Program-made: the position numbers and the translations under genes | Part shown: piece after piece, positions 22,746 to 29,536 of the stretch | Numbering within the stretch: the stretch's first letter is position 1 | Layout: the number at the start of each line of letters is the position of its first letter | The notes under the pieces: generated by a model | Seen by the model: only the letters and a program-made list of their open reading frames with translations | What the model was told of the DNA's origin: nothing | The model's database searches: none | Source: CAZOHG01 sp964579725 | GTDB lineage: Bacteria; Zhuqueibacterota; JdFR-76; BMS3Abin05 | Length of the DNA: 45,389 nt | Direction of reading: 5' to 3' | Assembly (NCBI GenBank): GCA_964579725.1 | Contig: CAZOHG010000028.1 | Coordinates: 1-45,389 of the forward strand

Positions 22746-23669
22746 TTAGTTCCCGTCAGATTCGGGGTGATTTTGAAGTTCTGCAAAAAGTTGCTGCGCC
22801 AGGTGCCTTCGGTACAGCACGCAAAACAGGGCGTAACCATTAAGAAGAAAAAGATTCAGGGTGAAATAAATCAGCGGCCTGTTGAAAACCAGGGCGAAAA
22901 TCACAAAGGTCAATTCGGTGCCCAATCCCAAAAAACTTGACAGGCGAAGCGCGACCGGGTGCTGCACCCATTTTTGGTCAAAGAGTCTTTGTTTGGCGGG
23001 GGAAAGGGCAGCAGCCGGTCGACGGCACCAGAGGTCAATCTTTTCAATGAACCGATCTTGCCAATTGTAAAGGAATATGTACAGTTTTTGCAGGCGGAGG
23101 GCGACGGGGTCGCCCTGGCGGTCGGTTTCGGTTATTTCTTCTACATTCCGATTGACCGACAATTTGTTTTCAAAGTGCAAGTAGCCCACAAAATAATAGA
23201 CAAAATAGGAAACCCGCAGCGAAAGGCCCAAAAAGGCCAGTAGTGCAAGGAGGAAAACGGCCGCATTTTTTGTTTCCCCGTAGAGAAAAATCCCCAGGGC
23301 TAAAAAAATCAAGAAATTAATGACAAAATCGGAAATCGAATCCAAAAACCGCCCCCGTCTGTCTTCCTGGTGCCGGGCGCGCGCCAACTGCCCGTCCACG
23401 GCATCCAGAATATTTTTGGTGAAAAGCAGCAGGCCGCCGGCCAACAAATGACCTTTTGCCACGGCAGCTGCGGCCGCCACTCCGAAGGCCGAACCCAACA
23501 GCACGACGTGAATGGGGAGCACGGGCAAAGGGTAAAAAATGCCCACGAAAACGGCGGCAACCGGGCGAATGAAGTAGGTGTTTAAAAGCTCGTCCCCGCG
23601 ACGGGATTTCAGTGATCGCTCGTAGAGAAAATGAAAATGCCTGAGCCAGCGAATCACAGAAGTCTGCAA
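22746..23669 (-). CDS. CDP-alcohol phosphatidyltransferase family protein
   Basis: A 307-residue membrane protein with the CDP-alcohol phosphatidyltransferase signature D-x2-D-G-x2-A-R-x8-G-x3-D-x3-D complete (from DAVDGQLARA to GRFLDSISD, about residues 89-114). It should transfer a phosphatidyl or related phospho group from a CDP-activated lipid or alcohol to a second alcohol, at the inner membrane. About six hydrophobic helices, with a charged cytoplasmic insert near residues 165-215 and two more helices at the end. The acceptor alcohol cannot be told. The start is uncertain: no ATG exists near the N-terminus; TTG at 23669 has GGAAGG about 12 bases upstream, and GTG at 23657 is the alternative. 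It is alone in its direction. Confidence 0.85.
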   Translation of the reverse strand: MQTSVIRWLRHFHFLYERSLKSRRGDELLNTYFIRPVAAVFVGIFYPLPVLPIHVVLLGSAFGVAAAAAVAKGHLLAGGLLLFTKNILDAVDGQLARARHQEDRRGRFLDSISDFVINFLIFLALGIFLYGETKNAAVFLLALLAFLGLSLRVSYFVYYFVGYLHFENKLSVNRNVEEITETDRQGDPVALRLQKLYIFLYNWQDRFIEKIDLWCRRPAAALSPAKQRLFDQKWVQHPVALRLSSFLGLGTELTFVIFALVFNRPLIYFTLNLFLLNGYALFCVLYRRHLAQQLFAELQNHPESDGN

Positions 23670-23720
23670 AATAAGAAAACCCTTCCGTTTCGTCCCTAAA
23701 ATTTTTGTTAAGCGGACAAG

Positions 23721-23758
23721 TTGTTTTTAAAGAAGCAAAATTTCCCTTTTAAAAACAA
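23721..23758. repeat. 11-bp perfect inverted repeat in a divergent intergenic region
   Basis: TTGTTTTTAAA (23721-23731) and TTTAAAAACAA (23748-23758) with a 16-base spacer, between the divergent CDP-alcohol transferase and TlpA-like genes. It could be an operator or a leader hairpin; AT-rich composition makes chance more likely than usual. Confidence 0.35.
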
Positions 23759-23885
23759 GGAAAAATTGTCGGTAAGGGTATTTCGGGGAACTTGTGGTTG
23801 TGGTGACGGGTAAAAATCGTACCTGCGTTGTGAATAATGCTTCTCATTTTCGGTGGCGGCACCCTTTGTGGCAGGATTTAAAATG

Positions 23886-23914
23886 TTGCGTTCCAGAAAT
23901 TATTTTTTTATATT
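23886..23914 (+). promoter_or_regulatory. Sigma-70 promoter of the TlpA-porU unit
   Basis: TTGCGT (23886-23891), a 17-base spacer and TATATT (23909-23914), 38 bases before the ATG at 23953. Confidence 0.6.
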
Positions 23915-23952
23915 AAAGAAATTTCTGAATCAAAAAATGAAGGAGAACCTGT

Positions 23953-24666
23953 ATGTTGAAAAAAGGAATTCCTGTTGTTGTTTTATTGAGTGTGTTTTTG
24001 TCGGTTCAGTTGAATGGTTGCTCCAAGAAATCGAACCAAAATCAGGCAAAAGCGTCGCAGGAAACAGTTAAACAAGCGGCTTCGGCTCAAACGCCCGCAC
24101 AGACTACTCAAACGGAATCGAAAACCGCCGAGGCGAAAACAGCTCCTGCTTCCTCAGCGGAAGAATCTTCCTCTGAAACACTGAGCTCGGATTTGAAGCA
24201 GTACATGTCTCAGCTTCAAATTCAAACGCCAGTGCACACGATCATGGCAACCGATTTTACCGTGAAAGACCTGGACGGAAAGGAAGTCAAACTCTCGGAT
24301 TACAAAGGCAAGGTCATTTTTCTTAATTTCTGGGCTACCTGGTGCCCCTGGTGCGTCAAGGAAATGCCTTCAATGCAAAAACTTTTGGATAGTTTGGGCA
24401 AAAAATACGGCAAAGAGTTTGTCATTTTGGCCGTGGACGCCGGGGAATCGCCTGCGCAAGTGCGCAACTGGTTGAAGGACAAAAATCTGAAATTTCATTT
24501 TGTTTTGGATCAGGGCAATCAGGTTAACGGCATGTACGGCGTGCGCGGGTTGCCTTCTACCTACATTGTGAAAAAGAATTTTGAGATTTTAGGACGAGCC
24601 GTTGGCGCCCGAGATTGGTCCACAGACGCTTCGCACAAATTGTTTGAAGCGCTTCTCAAGGAATAG
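23953..24666 (+). CDS. TlpA/ResA-like thioredoxin lipoprotein
   Basis: A 237-residue envelope thiol-disulfide oxidoreductase. Residues 1-22 are a lipoprotein signal with lipobox LNGC (Cys23), then about 65 low-complexity Ser/Thr/Ala/Gln residues act as a tether. The thioredoxin domain starts near residue 95 with the AhpC/TSA-type DFTVKDLDGKEVKLSDYKGK, the active site WCPWC (Cys131, Cys134) and cis-proline GLPST. It probably reduces or transfers disulfides at the outer face of a membrane. AAGGAG precedes the ATG and porU begins 2 bases after its stop, so it may serve disulfide handling during type IX secretion; that link is inference. Confidence 0.9.
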   Translation: MLKKGIPVVVLLSVFLSVQLNGCSKKSNQNQAKASQETVKQAASAQTPAQTTQTESKTAEAKTAPASSAEESSSETLSSDLKQYMSQLQIQTPVHTIMATDFTVKDLDGKEVKLSDYKGKVIFLNFWATWCPWCVKEMPSMQKLLDSLGKKYGKEFVILAVDAGESPAQVRNWLKDKNLKFHFVLDQGNQVNGMYGVRGLPSTYIVKKNFEILGRAVGARDWSTDASHKLFEALLKE

Positions 24667-24668
24667 AA

Positions 24669-27600
24669 ATGGGTTTTTTGTTCCGATTTTGCCCTCAAAA
24701 CGGCAGGGGGAAAAGAATTGTTCTGGGATTGGTTGTGAGCGTGGGGTTTGTTTTCCCGCAAGTAGTAAAGGCCGCTCCCCCGGCAAAAACACCTGTTCAA
24801 ATTGTGGCAACCTCGGACAAAGCTCTTATTTTCGACTTCTATTTAAAGCAATTCAAGGACGATACCGTGAGGATCGGTGGTGAAGTTTACCACCGATTTT
24901 TATTTTCGGGTAGTCAAACCGACGCTCGAAGCGGCCAGCCGGAACTGCCCTTTTTGTCCGTCCCCGTGGGCGTACCACCCGGAGCGCACCTTTCCGCCCG
25001 GGTGCTTTCGGCCGAATTTCGGACACTAACTGGGGTTACTGTGATTCCGGTACCTGAATGGAAAAAGCACCTGAATTTGTTGGAACCCATCTACCAAGTA
25101 CCGCCGAATTATTTTACTTCCGAGACATTCCTCCCGAAACGCACGGTTGAAGCCAGGGTCCTGGGTAAAATGGCCGATCTCGCCGTGGGGCAGATTCGTG
25201 TCTTTCCTATTCAATTTAATGCCGCTGAACGCCGGGTGAAAATTTTTACACACCTTCGCGTGGAAATCCGTTTTTTGGGCGGGAAGTCCCTTCCACCCCG
25301 AATGCCTGTTCTTTCTGTTCGGGAAAGGGCGTTTTACGAGGGAGCGGTTCTTAATTTTACACAGGCGCAAAAATGGATTTCAAAGCGACCGGTTCGATCT
25401 TTAGCCCGGATGCGGTCGGTTTCGAGAAGCGGAACCTGGTACAAATTCCCCGTCATGGAAGAAGGGGTTTACAAAATAACCGGGAAATTCTTAAAAGACA
25501 ACGGTGTGAATATTGCGGAAATCGATCCCAAAACATTAAAAATCTACAATAACGGGGGCAAGGCCTTACCCCGCGGACTGGACGTTCCCCGCCCGGACAG
25601 CTTAATTGAAAATGCCATTTATTTAGTGGACGGCAACGACGGCCACTTTGACGAGTCCGATTATTTGTTGTTTTTCGGGCGAAGTGTGACCGGTTGGGAT
25701 TACCACCCGGGAACCTCCCATTTGTGGCGGCATTACATAAATCCTTACACCGACAAAAATGTGTACTGGCTTGTCTTCAATGACAATCGGCCTGGCCGCC
25801 GAATGGCTTCCATTGCCGCTGCCCCCAATACTCGTGATCCGGAGTTGACCCAGGTGCCCACCCACTATTTTTGGGAGCAGGAACTCATGAATCCCCTGCA
25901 TTCGGGAATGGTGTGGTTTGGCATGAGTTTTTTGGGGCAGGAAGAAAAATCCCTGACGTTGGTTTTGCCCGGTCTCGTTTCGTCCAAACCGGTGAGCGGA
26001 CAGGTTCAAATGGCCTCTTTTTCCAGCGGCGGCAAGCACATTGTCGATTTTTACATGAACGGCAGTTTTGTGGCGACAAAGACATTTTATTCCGGGCAAC
26101 TGCGCGATCTTCCCCTGAAGAATATTCCCGGGGCCAAAAGCGGTGAAAATAAATTGACGATTCAATACACTGGCAAAACTCAAGTCAGTCAAGCCTATTT
26201 GGATTGGATTGAACTGACCTACACCCGAAGCCTGAACTTGAACGGCGGACAGCTTTTCTTTTGGGCACCCGTTCGGGGCCAGACTCAAAGTTACCGGTTT
26301 TCCATTTCGAATGTTTCGGCAGGGGCGCCTGTCGTCTGGGACATTACAGATTTTTCGGATGTCAAAGTCCTTTCCGGTGGGGTTTTGTCCGGAGGAACAC
26401 TGACTTTTTCGGCTCGGGTTCCGGCGGACACGCCCGAGCGTTTTGCCGTGGTTCAACCCTCCGCCTTTAAAACACCGGGGGCGCTTCTCAAGGACGAACC
26501 CTCCAATTTGCGGAATCCTCAAAACGGGGCTGATTTGGTGGTGATTACCCACACAGATTTTTACAATGTGGCGATGGGACTGAAAAATTTTCGCGAAACG
26601 CACGATGGACTTTCCGTGGCAGTGGCAAAAGTGACCGATGTTTACGACGAATTTTCGGGGGGGCTTTTTGATCCAACGGCCATTCGAGATTTTTTGAAAT
26701 ACACCTATTTTCATTGGGCCAAGCGCCCTTCCTACGTTCTGTTGTTGGGTGACGGCACTTACGATTACAAAGGGATTGTGTCGCACATGAACGGAAATTG
26801 GATTCCGACCTACCAGGACTCTTCGCTGTACGAATCGGATACGCGCACCACCGACGATTGGTTTACCTGCGTGAACGGCCGGGATTGGCTTCCGGAATTT
26901 TCCATCGGCCGGATTCCGGTTCAATCAACGGAACAAGCACAAAATGTCTTGGATAAAATTGTTAGTTACGAATCGAATCCTAATTACGGCGCGTGGCGCA
27001 ACACCATTACCATTGTAGCGGACGACGAGTTTGGAAACGTCGATTCTTATAATGAGACCACCCATACCATTGACGCCGAAGATATTGCCGAACACTATTA
27101 CCCGAGGCTATTTGATCGGAAAAAAATCTATTTAATGAACTACCCCATGGTGCTGGATGCAGCCGCTTCGGGAAGACGAAAGCCTGCGGCTGAGGAGGAT
27201 TTCGTCGAACAAATTAATCGGGGGTCATTGATTATTAATTATTTGGGGCACGGGAACGAACACCTGTTGGCTCACGAACGGGTGTTGGAAGTCAGTAAGG
27301 ATTTACCCCGAATCCAAAATGCAGGCCGTTTGGCCTTTTGGATTGCGGCGACCTGCACTTTTGGCCGGTACGACCTTCCCGAAGAACAAAGCATGACGGA
27401 ACAATTATTGGACGAGGCGGACAACGGGGCCATTGCGCTGTTAGTCTCGGCACGAGATGTGTACGCCAACCAGAATGCCGCCTTTAATAAAAAATACATT
27501 ACCAAGCTTTTTTTGTCGCCTCACCGAACGCGACGCGTGGGCGATGCACTTCGCCTGACGAAAATTGCCACCGGAAATGGTATTAACGACGAAAAATTTT

Positions 27601-28670
27601 GGCTTTGCGGGGATCCGACTCTCGCCCTGGCTGTTCCAAAGCTGAAAGTTCAATTGAAAAAAATCTACCCGGACAGTCTCAAGGCTTTGAGCAAAATCTT
27701 GGTTACCGGTGCTGTTCAGACCGACCAAAATGAAACTACGGATTTTTCAGGGAAGGTGTACTTGCAGGCATTTGATTCGGAACGACCGACAAGCTACACC
27801 ACGGCTTTTCATTCCACCGTCCATTATTTGATGCCGGGGCGCCCCATTTTTCGGGGTGTGGGAGCCGTTTCAAACGGACATTTTTCACTGCAATTTTTGG
27901 TGCCGAAAGACATTAGCTACGGCGGTAATTTGGGCAGGATTAGCGCCTACGTGTGGAACGACCGAACGGACGGATCCGGCTACCGGGACCATTTGATTGT
28001 GGACGGTACAGCCAGGGGATTCGTCGATTCGCAGGGGCCGCAAATCGACGTGGGTTTTAAGGGACAATCTTTCGTGGACGGTGATTTGCTGGGACCGCAC
28101 CCGGTCATGGAAGTTTTTCTCAAAGATACCCAAAGCGGCATTAACATTGCGGGAGATATTGGCCACAAAATTACCGTTCTCTTTGACGACAAAGCGGCTA
28201 CCAAACGCGATATGACCGATTATTTTAACTATGACGAGGGAAGCTACCTTTCCGGGAAAATTGAATTTCCGCTTCCGGAAATGCCTGAGGGGCGGCACAC
28301 GGCAACCATTAAGGCCTGGGACAATGCCAACAATTCCAGTAAACGAACGATTTCTTTTGTTTTGGCCTCTCAAACCGAGCTGGCGGTGGAAAATTTGCTT
28401 CCCTACCCGAATCCCTTTTCGGTTTCCACCGACTTCTCTTTTGAAATCAATCACCCTGCAGAAATTAAAATTAAAATATTCACGCTTTCGGGTCGGCTCA
28501 TTGCGCGGTTGCCGGTACAAACCGCGGAAGTGGGGTACAATACTATTTTTTGGAACGGACTTGACCAGGACGGTGACGCCATTGGAAACGGCGTTTATTT
28601 GTTTCAATTTACCGCCCGGGCGGATGATCGAACCACCACAAAAATCGGAAAATTGATTAAAATTCGGTAG
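24669..28670 (+). CDS. porU: PorU-type C25 peptidase, type IX secretion system signal peptidase/sortase
   Basis: A 1333-residue exported protein. After a signal region (hydrophobic core about residues 17-35) comes a propeptide/N-terminal domain, then the gingipain-like C25 catalytic domain (about 625-1000) with catalytic His861 in NYLGHGNEH and Cys896 in AATCTFGRYD, the context (GHG...AHERVL; ATCxFxRxD) seen in PorU rather than gingipains. Later parts are Ig-like, ending in a C-terminal T9SS sorting domain (LPYPNPFSVS to GNGVYLFQFTA). PorU removes the sorting signal from secreted cargo and attaches it to surface lipopolysaccharide in Bacteroidetes. It is longer than the Porphyromonas protein (about 1160). 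AAGGA precedes the ATG, coupled to the TlpA-like gene. Confidence 0.9.
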   Translation: MGFLFRFCPQNGRGKRIVLGLVVSVGFVFPQVVKAAPPAKTPVQIVATSDKALIFDFYLKQFKDDTVRIGGEVYHRFLFSGSQTDARSGQPELPFLSVPVGVPPGAHLSARVLSAEFRTLTGVTVIPVPEWKKHLNLLEPIYQVPPNYFTSETFLPKRTVEARVLGKMADLAVGQIRVFPIQFNAAERRVKIFTHLRVEIRFLGGKSLPPRMPVLSVRERAFYEGAVLNFTQAQKWISKRPVRSLARMRSVSRSGTWYKFPVMEEGVYKITGKFLKDNGVNIAEIDPKTLKIYNNGGKALPRGLDVPRPDSLIENAIYLVDGNDGHFDESDYLLFFGRSVTGWDYHPGTSHLWRHYINPYTDKNVYWLVFNDNRPGRRMASIAAAPNTRDPELTQVPTHYFWEQELMNPLHSGMVWFGMSFLGQEEKSLTLVLPGLVSSKPVSGQVQMASFSSGGKHIVDFYMNGSFVATKTFYSGQLRDLPLKNIPGAKSGENKLTIQYTGKTQVSQAYLDWIELTYTRSLNLNGGQLFFWAPVRGQTQSYRFSISNVSAGAPVVWDITDFSDVKVLSGGVLSGGTLTFSARVPADTPERFAVVQPSAFKTPGALLKDEPSNLRNPQNGADLVVITHTDFYNVAMGLKNFRETHDGLSVAVAKVTDVYDEFSGGLFDPTAIRDFLKYTYFHWAKRPSYVLLLGDGTYDYKGIVSHMNGNWIPTYQDSSLYESDTRTTDDWFTCVNGRDWLPEFSIGRIPVQSTEQAQNVLDKIVSYESNPNYGAWRNTITIVADDEFGNVDSYNETTHTIDAEDIAEHYYPRLFDRKKIYLMNYPMVLDAAASGRRKPAAEEDFVEQINRGSLIINYLGHGNEHLLAHERVLEVSKDLPRIQNAGRLAFWIAATCTFGRYDLPEEQSMTEQLLDEADNGAIALLVSARDVYANQNAAFNKKYITKLFLSPHRTRRVGDALRLTKIATGNGINDEKFWLCGDPTLALAVPKLKVQLKKIYPDSLKALSKILVTGAVQTDQNETTDFSGKVYLQAFDSERPTSYTTAFHSTVHYLMPGRPIFRGVGAVSNGHFSLQFLVPKDISYGGNLGRISAYVWNDRTDGSGYRDHLIVDGTARGFVDSQGPQIDVGFKGQSFVDGDLLGPHPVMEVFLKDTQSGINIAGDIGHKITVLFDDKAATKRDMTDYFNYDEGSYLSGKIEFPLPEMPEGRHTATIKAWDNANNSSKRTISFVLASQTELAVENLLPYPNPFSVSTDFSFEINHPAEIKIKIFTLSGRLIARLPVQTAEVGYNTIFWNGLDQDGDAIGNGVYLFQFTARADDRTTTKIGKLIKIR

Positions 28671-28862
28671 AACTTTTCCGAAAAAACGGGTGATTTTTTT
28701 GCATTCATCGGCTTTTTTTGATTTTGGAATGGCCATTGCCCAAAGCCATTTTTCCCTCTGATGAGTCGGTCTAACCTCCTGAGCCAAAGTCCGGGTTGGT
28801 TCCTTGCCGTTCGCTATTCTTTGGTTCCCCCAAAAAGTTTTCTGTCATTTCAAAAGATTGGC

Positions 28863-28891
28863 TTGCACGTTTTCCCCGAATTTCGTACATT
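28863..28891 (+). promoter_or_regulatory. Promoter of the thioredoxin-like gene
   Basis: TTGCAC (28863-28868), a 17-base spacer and TACATT (28886-28891), 77 bases before the ATG at 28969. The 190 bases between porU and this promoter contain no clear terminator and no gene. Confidence 0.5.
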
Positions 28892-28968
28892 TAAATGCTT
28901 TCATTGGTCCTAATCGACGATTGTCAAAAAAATTCCGGGGGAGAACAGGGCAAAAAAAGGAGGTCGAG

Positions 28969-29316
28969 ATGACAATCGATTTTTATTTTTCCGAGGATTG
29001 TCCCCACAACGAAGAGGCATTTCAAGCGCTGTTAAAGGTACTCAAACGAAACGGTTGGGCCGCGGGAATTCATCGAATAGTGGTGAAAGACGAGACGCAA
29101 GCCCAAAAGAATCGCTTCTTGGGGTCGCCTACCATTCGTGTAAACGGCATTGATTTGGAAGAAGGCGCGGACGCCAATCGCGATTACAAATTGGGTTGCC
29201 GCGAATACACCATTGACGGGGCAAAAACGTCGGTTCTGAACGAGAATTTTATTGAATTGGCACTCAAACGAATTGTGGCAGCCACGGAGCCGGACAACGC
29301 CGCTGAACGGGCGTAG
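28969..29316 (+). CDS. Single-cysteine thioredoxin-like small protein
   Basis: A 115-residue cytoplasmic protein. The start YFSEDCPHNEEAFQALLKVL resembles a thioredoxin/DsrE-type strand-loop-helix with only the first active-site cysteine (Cys-Pro-His-Asn), followed by the cis-proline-like segment FLGSPTIRVNGIDLEEG and a second cysteine in GCREYTIDG. Similar small proteins are annotated as thioredoxin-like or alkylmercury-lyase-related; a specific role is not known to me. The ATG at 28969 is chosen because AAAGGAGGT sits 6 bases upstream; the open frame continues 55 codons further upstream without family similarity. It has its own promoter and terminator and so is a one-gene unit. Confidence 0.65.
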   Translation: MTIDFYFSEDCPHNEEAFQALLKVLKRNGWAAGIHRIVVKDETQAQKNRFLGSPTIRVNGIDLEEGADANRDYKLGCREYTIDGAKTSVLNENFIELALKRIVAATEPDNAAERA

Positions 29317-29342
29317 ATTGACGGGCGACATTTTTGAGTGAC

Positions 29343-29371
29343 CCCGGGTGTGCCCAACGCCCGGGTTTTTT
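29343..29371 (+). terminator. Rho-independent terminator after the thioredoxin-like gene
   Basis: CCCGGGTG (29343-29350), 7-base loop, CGCCCGGG (29358-29365; one G-T pair) and six T, then more T after one G. Confidence 0.9.
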
Positions 29372-29417
29372 GTTTTAAATCCAAATGGACCTCGATTACT
29401 CTTTTCCCAAAAAAGGA

Positions 29418-29446
29418 TTGACTTTAACTCCCTTATTTTTTAAATT
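29418..29446 (+). promoter_or_regulatory. Sigma-70 promoter of the two-component system
   Basis: TTGACT (29418-29423), a 17-base spacer and TAAATT (29441-29446), about 90 bases before the kinase ATG at 29537. Confidence 0.6.
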
Positions 29447-29536
29447 TTAGTTGGTCAAAATGCGAGCAGCCGAACCGGCATTTTTGTTTCATTCCGAAAG
29501 TTTTGAACGGAAAATCAAGAAAATCACAGGCACGCC

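Noticed and set aside
25623..26924. Long open frame (433 codons) on the minus strand inside porU
   Set aside because: It is antisense to a well-supported peptidase gene, is composed of basic low-similarity sequence and has no ribosome site; the other long antisense frames (for example in sfsA, EF-G2 and at 27885-28787) are rejected for the same reason.
28758..28765. CTGATGAG, the start of a hammerhead ribozyme core
   Set aside because: No stem II followed by GAAA and no matching cleavage-site helix could be found around it.
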